Positions 42,762 through 52,921 of a DNA stretch of 64,000 bases are shown in pieces. The position numbers were made by a program, and so were the translations under genes. The stretch lies in contig NW_026516261.1 in NCBI RefSeq assembly GCF_025602895.1, forward strand, positions 124,001 to 188,000. Reading direction: 5' to 3'. A model generated the notes under the pieces. It was not told the origin of the DNA. It worked only from the letters and a program-made list of their open reading frames with translations, and did not search any database. This DNA is from Polychytrium aggregatum. Lineage: Eukaryota > Chytridiomycota > Chytridiomycetes > Polychytriales. Within the stretch, counting starts at the first letter, position 1; each line of letters opens with the position of its first letter.

Positions 42762-43261
42762 TGGTTTGACTTGAGCACAATTTTTCTGGGGGGGATGTCA
42801 CAGATCCCTCTGCCCGCTTGGCTGCACCGTCGCACTTGTGTCACTGTTTGCGTTGCACACTTTCTTTTTCCTTTGTCCTGCGACGCGTTTCCTTTTTCCT
42901 TGCTCTCATGTTGCACACGCCGCTCTGTGTTCCCTGCATCTGTCATCGACCATGCATTAGTCAGACGCCGTGTCACCCGCATTTGTCAGCCACCGAGCAT
43001 TTGTCAGACTTTCACATGTTTCTCCGGTTAGCCGCTGCTGCCTGGCTGCTGTCCCGCCGCCTCCGCTGCTTCGCCCCCGCTGCGGCAGGCTTCGCCTCCG
43101 GGACCGCCAGACAGATAAATAGCCCGCCTTCGCCCGCTCATGTTTCTGGTCATCACCTTCGACCCCAGACACACTTGACCCAAGATCCTAGCCTCGCTAA
43201 GATCAATAAAACCCTTCTCTATCTTCTTCTTTTGACTTCCTCTTGATCCCGTGATCTGACA

Positions 43262-44797
43262 GTTGTCGAGCTCTTGGCGGAACACATCGTTCATCAGCTG
43301 CATGAACGTGGCAGGTGCGTTCGTCAATCCGAACGGCAGCACTAGGAACTCGTACAGTCCGTAGCGAGTCCTGAAGGCGGTCTTGTGGACATCATCCTCG
43401 TGGATGCGGATCTGATGGTAGCCTGAGCGGAGGTCTATCTTGCTAAAGACCTTTGCTCCACTCAGACGATCCATCAACTCGTCGATCCTGGGCAACGGGT
43501 AGGTGTTCTTGATGGTCTGTTTGTTTAGTGCGCGATAGTCGACGCACATCCTGAGATCACCTTCTTTCTTCTTGACAAAGAGCACTGGTGCACCATACGG
43601 TGACTGGCTCGGGCGGATGAACCCATGGGCGAGGAGGTCATCCAACTGGCGCTTGAGTTCGTCCATCTCCGTCAGCGACAGTTGGTACGTCGGTCTTGAC
43701 GGAGGCGACGAGCCTGGTTCGATGTCGATGCGATGATCGACGGTGCGTTGGGGTGGCAGGCATTGTGGCAACTGGTCGGGGAATACGTCCTTGTACTCGT
43801 CGAGCAGCTTGGTCACCACAGGCGGGGGACCGGGACCGGCTTGGTCGGTGTCGTCGACCTCACGCACGACACAGAGGAACGACGTGTCCTTCTTGATCAG
43901 CCTCTTGAATTGCATGGCTGAGAGGAGAGGTGGCATGTTGGGTGAGGCCATGCCCTGCAGGACAATGTCAGGGCCAACACGGACAGTGCGGCCTTTCCAG
44001 TCGACGACTGGAGTCGGCTCGGCACGAGCAAGCCAGCTCATGCCGAGGATGGCATCGAACTTGGTGTCGATCACTTGGAACAACAGGACAGGATGGTACT
44101 TGGGATGGAGGGCCACTCGCAGGACCACTTGGTGTGTGCACTGCTGCACACGATCGTCTGCAAGCGCCACACTCATCGGCGACTTCTTCTTGGTTGCATG
44201 TATGTTGAGCTCCTGGAGCAAGCGTCTGCTGACAAAGTTGCAGCTTGCTCCAGAGTCCACCATCATTCGGACGGTGTGACCTTGGACGGTGGCAGGGAGG
44301 TACAGCAGGGACTCTTCATGGTCCTCCTGCACAGCCTCCTGCACCATGACTTGACTTGGGGGAACGGGCGACACTTGGTCTTGGTTGGCTTCATCACGGC
44401 CACTCGGACATTTTGGATAGGGTTCGGCCATTGCGGGGGCCTGCGGCGTCAGCACGCCATTGCACACGACGTCCACGGCTTGCGGACACATGTCGGAAGC
44501 ATCCGACACACACGACTTGACAGGGGTGAGGGCACAGGCGGTCCTGTCCCTCAAGGGTTCTTGATTTTCTTTTTTGTTTTGGTTTTCAATTTTGGTTTTC
44601 TCTTCACGTTCGTGGAGAGGCAGGCGGCTTGCGCCACCATGCACCTCTCGCACGACGCACAACACTTGGTTTGTTTCTCCTTCGGGGGAGGGGGCGAGGT
44701 GAACTTCCTCTGGAGACGCGTGGACTGCATTGAGCAATCCACGGCGTTGGTCTCCTACTAGGGCTCCAGAGCCACCTAGTAGGGTCGGCCGTTTCCC
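43262..44797 (-). CDS. pol: Y2 pol, N-terminal part (linker, protease, start of RT)
   Basis: Entered by -1 shift at 44797-44791 (G GGA AAC). It contains the Lys-rich linker, protease [11 protein letters not shown] and RT up to RQELDN, and is then cut by B2. B2 adds a run-on of LTR-encoded residues to this frame. Confidence 0.9.
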
Positions 44798-45597
44798 GAC
44801 TTCATGGGGCACTCCTTGGCCTGGTGTCCCGGTCGGTGACAGAAGAAGCAGGAACCATGGCGGAGGTCCTCCTGCTTCTGTCTGTCCTTGGGGGAGACAG
44901 TGGCAGCTTGCTGGAACCGGGAGCGGGGAGGGCCACGAGCCTCCATGGCGTTGACGTCAACGTCCATGGGCTCAGGCATGGGTCTTGCGGGCGGGGCCGG
45001 GCGAGGCGGACGGGCTGGGACGTGATGAGACCGATGGCCGCCTGCCAGCTGCGGGTAGAACTGGCGGCCATGGTACTGGACGTTGTCGAGGTTCTCGGCA
45101 ACGTCCATCATCACGTCCAGGGACTTGCGGGCATCAGGGTTGCTGGCGATGTACTCTCTGATCTTGGGCTTGAGGCCCTTCTGGAAGAGGTACATCGCAT
45201 CAGCAGAGCCCAGCTCCTCAATCTGGGAGGAGAGGTCTTCAAACTCCTCGATGTAGCGGGTCACAGAACCACGCTGCACGAGAGAGTATAGCTTGTCACG
45301 GGCAATGAGTTCAGCATTGGGGCTGCCGAAGCGGCGACGGAGGCGGTCCTTGAAGTCGTCAAACACACCTTCGCTCTGCTCGTCGAACCCTTGGCGGCGG
45401 TACCAACGGTACGCCTGGTCCTTTAAGCAGAGCTTGGCGGCGACGATGTGGTGGGTGGGGGCGACTTGGGCAGCATCGAGGTAGTCCTCGAGTTGCTGCA
45501 GCCAGTCCTCCACCGAGGAGGAGCGGCTCTTCCCAGTAAACACTGGGGCACGGAAGGTCTTGAGGAAGGCTTCCGGAAGTGGGCGGGGGTTGCTCAT
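44776..45597 (-). CDS. gag: Gag of Y2 (273 aa)
   Basis: Appears identical to Y1 Gag over its whole length, including the [14 protein letters not shown] knuckle and the stop inside the frameshift stem. Its 5' neighbour is the leader and the primer-binding site (45708-45719), then the 5' LTR. Confidence 0.92.
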   Translation of the reverse strand: MSNPRPLPEAFLKTFRAPVFTGKSRSSSVEDWLQQLEDYLDAAQVAPTHHIVAAKLCLKDQAYRWYRRQGFDEQSEGVFDDFKDRLRRRFGSPNAELIARDKLYSLVQRGSVTRYIEEFEDLSSQIEELGSADAMYLFQKGLKPKIREYIASNPDARKSLDVMMDVAENLDNVQYHGRQFYPQLAGGHRSHHVPARPPRPAPPARPMPEPMDVDVNAMEARGPPRSRFQQAATVSPKDRQKQEDLRHGSCFFCHRPGHQAKECPMKSGNGRPY

Positions 45598-46034
45598 GGC
45601 AGGGGCAGGCTCCAGGGACAGAGAGGAGAGTCGGTCGGCAAGAGAGGCGGGATCCAGCTTGAGGATCTAGAAAGAGGACAAACAGGACGAAAACAAGACG
45701 AGGATTTCCGATGCTACCATGTAACGTCCACTACTGGGACGTTGGGGCAAGACGGGGAGGGAGGGGGTACAAGACAAGACAGGACGGGGCAGAACAGGGC
45801 GGTGCTAGGCTACTCTAGCGGACGGGTGAGCTCGGGGAGCACTTACGTTTATTCACGATAAAACCGAACTCCAGACAAACGGGGGGGAACGGGGGCAACC
45901 CGCAGGTATACCCTGCGGTGGCCTGCCTGCGGTGCGTGAAAACGCAAAGCGCAGCACAGGTCACGACCCACTGCGCCGCGCAGTACGCGCAGTACGCGCA
46001 GCACAGCGTCGGAGATACCATCTCCTACAAAACG

Positions 46035-49000
46035 AACGCCTCCCACAGCTACCGATTGGAACCTCCCAATGCCACCGAGCCAAGACAGTCTCATGTTGGA
46101 AGCGATGACTCCCCTCAGTACGTATTCGGACCTGCTGCTCCGGACAATCGTGACAAGCCTGGACTAACGGGTTGCCGCTCTCCAGTCAAGGTTGAACAAG
46201 TTCAAGGAGAGCAGACCCGTGGCCAGGAAGTCACGAGAAGTCCGCATGGGAGCGCAGATGCCGAGGTACATGAGGGTGATGTCTACGCTTGCCAAATAAA
46301 GACACTACCAAGTTCAATCGACCTGACGAGAGTGGTCGGGAAGCGAAGAGAGCCACCGCACGAAGGAGCAATGAACGCCATATCAGAGAGCGCTTGCTTC
46401 CACTTCGTGGGTGCTGCTGGGGGACCAACCGGCATTCAAAAGCGCATCCGGTTCCTGCGAGACTCTGGAGCCAAGGGCAACGTTATCAAGCAAGCCCTAG
46501 CCCAGAGTCTAGGATGCAAGATGATCCCCTGCGATATACAGCTACGATTTGCGGACGATCGCACTTCTGTCTCGACAACAGCCACGGTCATCAGCCTCCG
46601 ATGTGGATCGTACACGAGGCTCATCAATTGTGTTGTCGCCGACATTAAAGATGACCTCATCCTGGGCAATCCATTCGATGAGGAGGTCCGCGTCCTGGAT
46701 CAGAGGACCCAGGAGGGTCGGACAAGGATCACTTTCGTGGATCGGCGTAACACCCGACATGTTTGGACCAGCCTGCCAGCCGTGAAGGATCAACGAGTTA
46801 GGGCGATCCACATCGAAGCGGTATCCTTCAAGCAGCTCCAGAGAGAACTCAAAGAAGATGAAGTGCAGGTTGGAGTCGTCTTGGTAAGCCAATCCGAGGT
46901 CACCCAGATTAACAGAAACCCGAACGATAAGTCGCTGGCGGAACAGAAGGAGGAATACCTGGCCAAGCTTCCGCCAGCCATCCGATCTGTCCTGGAGAGA
47001 TACATGGACGTATTCGAGGACCCCAAAGGTCTGCCCCCGCCTCGGCCGGAAGATCAGCACATCGAGCTGATCGATTCGAGGAAGCCTCCACCGTACAGAC
47101 CCATCTTCCACTTGAGTCCCGAGGAGTTGACGGTGCTGAAGGCCAAGCTGGACGAGTTGCTCGAGAAGGGGCATATCCGCCCCTCGACATCCAACTACGG
47201 TGCTCCGGTACTCTTTGTCAAAAAGGCTGACGGCACATTACGTATGTGTGTGGACTACAGGGCATTGAACGCCAACACGGTCAAGAACCGCACTCCGCTT
47301 CCGTTCATTGCGGAGATGCGGGACCGCTTGGCAAACAAAAGATTCTTCAGCGGACTCGATGTTCGCGACGGGTTCAACACGGTCCGCATGGATGAAGGCA
47401 GCATTGCGAAGACGGCCTTTCGGACAAGATATGGAACATTTGAATACCTAGTAATGCCGATGGGGCTTACCAACTCCCCGGCCTGCTTCATGACGATGAT
47501 GAACCGCATATTTCACGAGTTCTACGACAAGTTTATGGTCGCCTATGTCGACGATGTCCTTGTCTACTCGGACACTTTAGAAGAGCATGCAGCCCACCTG
47601 GAGCGAGTTCTCAAGAAGTTTAAGGAGAACGGCCTCTATGCCAAGTTGATGAAGTGCAGCTTCGCTCAGGAATCGGTCCCGTTCTGTGGACATGAGGTGT
47701 CCAGACATGGGCTGAGTATCACGAAGGACAAGGCCAACGCTGTCCTGGACTTTGGCCAGCTGTCCTCGATCACGGATGTGCAAGCCTTCCTGGGACTCAC
47801 CAACTGGGTGAAGGACTTCATCCCCGGATACGCCGAGATATGTCTGCCATTGACAGGGCTACTTCCGAAGAACACCGGATGGATATGGACCGAACAGGAA
47901 CAGACCGCGGTAAGGGTGCTTCAGCACCACATATCGTCATACCCGGTCCTGAGATTCTACGACACCCAACTGCCGGTCGAGGTCCACTCTGACGCCTCCC
48001 GCTATGCGGGGGGTGGGGTGATCTTGCAACGATTCGACGATGGGCTTCACCCCATCCTGTATTGGTCCAGGAAGTGGACGAACACTGAACGCAACTACTC
48101 GACGTACGAGCATGAACTGCTGGCATTGCATGATTTAGTCAAACATGGTCGGCCATATCTGATGGGTTGCCAGTTCCATGTGGTTACGGACCATAAGGCA
48201 CTCATCTGGCTCAACACCCAAGCCAATATCAATCGACGCCAGGCCCGGTGGATCCTGGATTTTCAAGATTATGACTTCACTATTGAACATGTCCCCGGAT
48301 CTCGAAACACAATCGCAGATGTACTCAGTCGAGCGCCATGCCACAGGCCCCTCTGCTCCAAGTGTAGGGGGAAGATTGACTCGGACACAGCTGCAGTCGA
48401 TGTGAGGCCGGTCACGACCAGTCTCTCTGCCTCTTCCCTCCGTGACGAAGTAGGAGACGCTCTGGGGAACGATGAATTGGCAATGACACTGCAGAAGTAT
48501 CTCGATGGTCAGGATGTAGATGGCCGCTCCAAGGACGCACCACTGGAGCGTCTTACAAGAGTGGATGGCCTGATCTTTTACGACCACGATCGACTCTACG
48601 TCCCGAAGGTGGAGTCGATACGAACACGGATCCTTCAAGAGCACCACGACGTCATCACTGTGGGCCATGTTGGACAGCTACGGACGCTCGAAAAGATTTC
48701 GCGCCAGTTCTGGTGGCCCACGTTGCGAGCGGATGTGACCCGCTATGTTGCAGCATGCGAGGTGTGCCAGAAGTCCAAACCCCGCAACCACCTCCTCGAC
48801 GGCCTGCTGCATCCGTTGCCCATCCCTGAGGAACGATTCAGCTCGGTGTCCATGGACTTTGCCTTTATGCCACTGTCGAAGAAAGGCAACGACAAGTGTC
48901 TGATCCTGGTGGATCGACTCACCAAGCTGGCACGGTTCGTTCCGTGCACAACCAAGTCCACGGCCGAGGACGTGGCATTGTTGTTTATTCAATACTGGGT

Positions 49001-49919
49001 CGTCTCCTTCGGACTCCCGACGGAGCTAATCTCGGACCGAGACTCCCTTTTCACATCGAACTTTTGGATAAAAGTCCTGACCACGCTTAAGATTTCCCAG
49101 AAGCTTACGACGGCCCGGCACCAACAGGCCAATGGCCAAGCCGAAGCAACGGTCAAGGACCTCAAGCAAAGACTGGTCCCATTCGCCAACTACAAGGGCG
49201 ATAATTGGGACGAGGTGGTGCACCTGCTGGAGTTTGGACACAACGACTCGGTGCACACCTCCACCGGATTCTCCCCATTCTATTTGGCATTCGGGGTACA
49301 CCCAAGGACGATGCCCGGCAACGAGCATGCCACCGATGATCGAGTGGCAACCTGGAGTCTCCTGGAGGACCTCGAAGCCATACGAAGGATTGCAACACAA
49401 CAACTCCAGGAGGCTCAGGATCATCAAACCCGGAGCGGGAACGAGAGAAGACAGGCGGGGGAGGAGCTCAAGGTTGGAGACATGGTCCTCCTTGAGCGCG
49501 AAGGTATCAACTGGGAGGCCCACAAGTTCAGGCCAGACCAAATCATCCCGCGTCGGCTGGGTCCGTTCAAGATTACGGAGATCGAAGGACTCAACCACAC
49601 CCTGGAGCTACCCCCTACACTAAGCCACATACACCCGACATTCCACCGCAAACTCCTGCGGAAGTTTATTGAGACGCCGGACGACTTCGCTTCAAGAGCG
49701 ACTTACACAAGACCACCTGCAATCTCGGACGTCGAACCAATATTCAAGGTGGAGAAGTTGGTCAACGACAGAAAATACCGCAGGAAGCAACAGTACCTGG
49801 TACTGTGGGAAGGATATCCCCTTGAAGATGCCACTTGGGAATACGAAGACAACATCGCGGATGATGTGATAGGAGATTACTGGAGAGAGAAGGATGTGGG
49901 TGTAGGGAGTAGTATGTAG
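46035..49919 (+). CDS. pol: Z1 gag-pol, main part: protease to chromodomain
   Basis: Follows the zinc-knuckle fragment in the same frame, with no stop between Gag and Pol. After a long low-complexity linker: protease FLRDSGAKGNVIK; reverse transcriptase with GLDVRDGFNTVRM and AYVDDVLVYS; RNase H with HSDASRYAGGGVIL; integrase zinc finger HHDVITVGHVG..CEVCQKS; catalytic MDFAFM, SDRD and the Glu in NGQAEATVKDL; and a chromodomain (FKVEKLVNDRKYRRKQQYLV, LWEGYPLEDATWE). It ends in TAG at 49919. Intact apart from the missing 5' end of the element. Confidence 0.92.
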   Translation, partial: NASHSYRLEPPNATEPRQSHVGSDDSPQYVFGPAAPDNRDKPGLTGCRSPVKVEQVQGEQTRGQEVTRSPHGSADAEVHEGDVYACQIKTLPSSIDLTRVVGKRREPPHEGAMNAISESACFHFVGAAGGPTGIQKRIRFLRDSGAKGNVIKQALAQSLGCKMIPCDIQLRFADDRTSVSTTATVISLRCGSYTRLINCVVADIKDDLILGNPFDEEVRVLDQRTQEGRTRITFVDRRNTRHVWTSLPAVKDQRVRAIHIEAVSFKQLQRELKEDEVQVGVVLVSQSEVTQINRNPNDKSLAEQKEEYLAKLPPAIRSVLERYMDVFEDPKGLPPPRPEDQHIELIDSRKPPPYRPIFHLSPEELTVLKAKLDELLEKGHIRPSTSNYGAPVLFVKKADGTLRMCVDYRALNANTVKNRTPLPFIAEMRDRLANKRFFSGLDVRDGFNTVRMDEGSIAKTAFRTRYGTFEYLVMPMGLTNSPACFMTMMNRIFHEFYDKFMVAYVDDVLVYSDTLEEHAAHLERVLKKFKENGLYAKLMKCSFAQESVPFCGHEVSRHGLSITKDKANAVLDFGQLSSITDVQAFLGLTNWVKDFIPGYAEICLPLTGLLPKNTGWIWTEQEQTAVRVLQHHISSYPVLRFYDTQLPVEVHSDASRYAGGGVILQRFDDGLHPILYWSRKWTNTERNYSTYEHELLALHDLVKHGRPYLMGCQFHVVTDHKALIWLNTQANINRRQARWILDFQDYDFTIEHVPGSRNTIADVLSRAPCHRPLCSKCRGKIDSDTAAVDVRPVTTSLSASSLRDEVGDALGNDELAMTLQKYLDGQDVDGRSKDAPLERLTRVDGLIFYDHDRLYVPKVESIRTRILQEHHDVITVGHVGQLRTLEKISRQFWWPTLRADVTRYVAACEVCQKSKPRNHLLDGLLHPLPIPEERFSSVSMDFAFMPLSKKGNDKCLILVDRLTKLARFVPCTTKSTAEDVALLFIQYWVVSFGLPTELISDRDSLFTSNFWIKVLTTLKISQKLTTARHQQANGQAEATVKDLKQRLVPFANYKGDNWDEVVHLLEFGHNDSVHTSTGFSPFYLAFGVHPRTMPGNEHATDDRVATWSLLEDLEAIRRIATQQLQEAQDHQTRSGNERRQAGEELKVGDMVLLEREGINWEAHKFRPDQIIPRRLGPFKITEIEGLNHTLELPPTLSHIHPTFHRKLLRKFIETPDDFASRATYTRPPAISDVEPIFKVEKLVNDRKYRRKQQYLVLWEGYPLEDATWEYEDNIADDVIGDYWREKDVGVGSSM

Positions 49920-49949
49920 TTAGAAATTTGATTTCAAATTTAGGGGGGG

Positions 49950-50234
49950 TGTGACACGATTGAGGATAATCGAGGTATAGCCGTGAGCGAGAGCTTTCTT
50001 ACGATACCGATTTCATCCAGAACGGATGAGAACTGACTGCTGTAGCACCGTGGGAAAGATTGTAGTGTATCGAGGGAGTAGTCCTGGGTTACTGTGTGTG
50101 TGTGTGTAGCTGGGGAACGGATAAGGAAATGGGGCACGCTCCTGTATGACTCTGGGCGCGTCAACGCGTCAGGCTGCTGGACATATAAGGCCGCCCCCTC
50201 GCCCTGCTCTGCTGGAGATCATCTGGAAAAATAT
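49950..50234 (+). repeat. 3' LTR of Z1, right end unclear
   Basis: A polypurine tract (TTTAGGGGGGG) precedes TGTGACACGATTGAGG. It contains a TATA-like ACATATAAGG (about 50,180). Its right end merges into X2 near 50,234; the boundary is not exact because no second Z1 LTR exists for comparison. Confidence 0.6.
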
Positions 50235-50685
50235 AGTGGCCTTGGCTACAATAATGACCGCACGGATGGCCTGGAGCTCGGGCTCGGAAAGGCCAGAAGG
50301 GGAAGCCATTGGTAAAAGAGATAGAGAAGGGGACGGGGCAAAGGCAGGGCAAGTGGGGGGTTGTTGAAGGTCTTGCCAAGTGTCAAGACTGGACAACGGG
50401 GCAAGCAGGGAAGTGCGCAAGAGTCCTAATGCAAGACTCGAACGTAGGGAGAGGAGCGGGGACTGGACTGGGACACAGAGTGTCAAGTGTGAAGCCAAAG
50501 TTTTATTCTAGATCCAAGGCTTAGGATAATAAAAATACAAAGTTCATTTCAAGGACAAGGCAAGATAACTAGGCAAGATACAAGCCAAGGAAACTCGTTT
50601 CATGACACACACAAACAAACAGAAAGGCAAAAGAACAGCCAAGTGGGCAGTCAAAGTGGAGAACAAGCAGGAGCTATCCCTAACA
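50235..50685 (-). mobile_element. X2: 5' end of a family X element (LTR, leader, gag start)
   Basis: On the minus strand it starts at 50685 with TGTTAGGGATAGCTCC (as in X1). It carries AATAAA (about 50,502-50,507) and the leader TTGACACTTGGCAAGACC, and opens a gag-like frame at 50309 (MASPSGLSEPELQAIRAVII). The rest of the element, and the B4 sequence expected beyond it, are missing. Confidence 0.65.
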
Positions 50686-52661
50686 GGCGTTGATGATCGA
50701 GACTTGGACGGCCTTGGAGATGGCTGTCGGTGTGCGCGAGAGCACGTCGGCGACCTTGTTCCACGAGCCGGGGATCCACTGGATCTCGAGGTCAAAGTCC
50801 AGCATCGTGTCGATGGCTCGCTGTTGGCGCTTGTTGAGGGTCTTGGAGTCGAGGATGTGCTTGAGCGCCTTCTGGTCGGTGTGGAGGAAGACTTTGCGGC
50901 CGACGAGGTAGTTCTTGAACTTGTCGAGGTGGCGAGTGATCGACAGCAACTCGCCGTTGTAGGGCGAGTAGTTGAGCTCGGATCCGTGCAGTTTCTGCGA
51001 GTTGAAGGCGATGGGGCGCACTGTGCCGGATCCGTCCATGTCCTGCCCGATCCATCCACCAATCGATGCGCTTGACTCGGACCAGTCGGTGAAGAGGTGA
51101 ATGTCCTTGTCCGGGTTGACCATGTGCAGCGACTGAGGCGAGAGCAACTTGAGCTGCTCGAAGGCGGCGATGGCGTTGTCGTCCCAGACGACGGACTTGG
51201 TCGAGTTGGCAGAGCGGGTGGTGATCAGCGTCGAGAGCGGACCGGCGAGGGCAGCGTAGCCAGGGACAAAGCTCATGATGGTGTTGGTCAAGCCGAGGAA
51301 GCTGCGGAGTTCGTGTTCGGTCGTTGGTCGCGGGTAGTTCTTGATGGCGTCGATGCGCGAGGGATGCACTTGGATGCGTCCTTCGCCGATGATGAAGCCG
51401 AGATAGGTGACGGTCGAGTTGAAGAACGAACACTTCTCGGGTCGGATCTTGAAGCCGTGTCGGTGGATCTTGTCGAGGACCAGTTCGATGTGGCGGATGT
51501 GCTGGTCCTCGTCCTCGGATGCGATCAGGATGTCGTCGATGTAGACAAAGACAAAGTCGTCGATGAACTCGCGGAAGATGTCGTTCATCGCGGCTTGGAA
51601 AACCGAGGGACTGTTGGCGAGACCAAAGGGCATCACAAGCCACTCAAAGTGGCCGTACTTGGTCCTGAAGGCCGTCTTGGGGGTGTCGGCGTCGGCGATG
51701 CGGATCTGGTGGAATCCGCGTTGCAAGTCGAGCTTGGAGAAGACACGGCACTTGGACAGGCGGTCGATGATCTCGCGCATGTTGGGCAGCGCGGTGCGGT
51801 CCTTGACGGTTATCTTGTTGAGGGCGCGGAAGTCAAAGACGAGTCGGAACTTGTCGCCCTGCTTGACCCAGAAGATCGGTGCGCCGAAGGGCGAGACGGA
51901 CTTGCGGATGTGGCCGATTCGGAGCAGTCGGTCGAGTTCGTCTTTGAGTCGAGCGAGTTCTTCGGCCGACATCTGGTAGAGCGACGACCAAGTTGGCTTG
52001 GCAGAGTCGTCGAGTCGGATGTTCATGTCGATGCCGGGTCGGTGAGGCGGGAGTTCCTTGAGTTCGTTGAAGGCATCGCGGTACTTTGCGATGATGGATC
52101 GGTGTTCGGGGGTCAGTGGTTCGAGGACACGGGCGAGTTGGGCAACAGGGTCGTAGGGTTCAACAGCAACTGTATTCAAGTCACTGCTCAGAGTACAAAC
52201 ATACACGGCGCCGGGAGTCGAAGCGAGTGCGTTGATCTGCTGGGTCGACATGTGGTACTGGGATCGGAGTTCGAGGGTCGTGAGTGGCATTCCGGAGTCG
52301 GGTCGCGATGCCGTCCAAGTGTGGTGCTTCCCGTCGATCGAGAACTTGATTCGGTTGGAGGGCCAGTCGATCTCGGGGTTGGTCTGGTCGAGCCAGTTCT
52401 TGCCGAGGATGACGTCCCAGGTGAGTGGCGCGGTGAAGAGGTTGATGCGGGCGTGGTAGTCGTGGATGGTGAGGTCGACGGGATCGGTGACGGAGGACGG
52501 GAAGGACTTGCCGTTGGGCATCGTGACGGCGTTGGCGGTGGTCTTGGTTCGAAGGTCGAGGGTCGAGGCGAGGGTCTCGGAGATGTGCGAGTTGGTCGCA
52601 CCAGGGTCGATGAGGACGGTGATCGGGGAGCCGTTGAGGGTGGCGTCGATCACAAGCAGTC
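50686..52661 (-). pseudogene. pol: B4 pol fragment (protease to RNase H)
   Basis: The minus-strand frame begins in the protease (VIDATLNGSPITVLIDPGAT), includes RT (YIDD) and RNase H (LFTDWSESSAS), and stops at AVQVSIINA where X2 begins. The right side is cut at CAGTC by Z2 and resumes at 63960. Left of X2 the remaining pol and 3' LTR are gone, so this copy is dead. Confidence 0.9.
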
Positions 52662-52921
52662 TATGATATAGACATACCTCTTTTATTTCCGTTGCCCCCT
52701 CCATCGAGGCGGGGCGAGCAGCCGCCTTTTATGCCTGGTGGTGGGGGCCGTTGGCGCGTGTTGGGTCCCACAACAGCGCGCACCCATTTCCATATCCATT
52801 ACTTCGACACCCTACATCATGTAACTTCAACCTTAGTTCCACCACGTCGCTATCCCTTTGCTCATTGTCCATTACACCCCCCCTAAATTTGCGCGCAAAT
52901 TTCATAACTCCTCCACTACGC

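Larger units (their letters stand above)
37543..43261 (+). mobile_element. B2: full-length family B retrotransposon inserted in Y2 pol
   Basis: LTRs 37543-38008 and 42796-43261 (466 bp each). Five-base target duplications GTTGT at 37538-37542 and 43262-43266. The 3' LTR is preceded by the tract CTGGGGGGGA. B2 inside Y2 inside Z1 is a three-level nest. Confidence 0.95.
34837..46029 (-). mobile_element. Y2: family Y LTR retrotransposon inserted in Z1, itself split by B2
   Basis: 3' LTR 34837-35146 and 5' LTR 45720-46029 (310 bp each). Flanked by AAACG at 34832-34836 and 46030-46034. Without B2 (37543-43261 plus one GTTGT copy) the element is about 5.47 kb, like Y1, with the same proteins. Confidence 0.94.
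28126..50234 (+). mobile_element. Z1: family Z chromoviral LTR retrotransposon, 5'-truncated, split by B1 and Y2
   Basis: Z1 pieces are 28126-28933, 34658-34836, 46035-49949 and the 3' LTR from 49950. Removing B1 (with its TAGTG duplication) and Y2 (with AAACG) leaves one uninterrupted gag-pol frame. The 5' LTR, leader and the first codons of gag are missing, replaced by the end of Y1. Confidence 0.88.

Noticed and set aside
43028-43261. C-terminal extension of Y2 pol ([13 protein letters not shown]...)
   Set aside because: It is a read-through into the inserted B2 LTR, not a genuine protein end; the same run-on appears after Z2 gag at B3.
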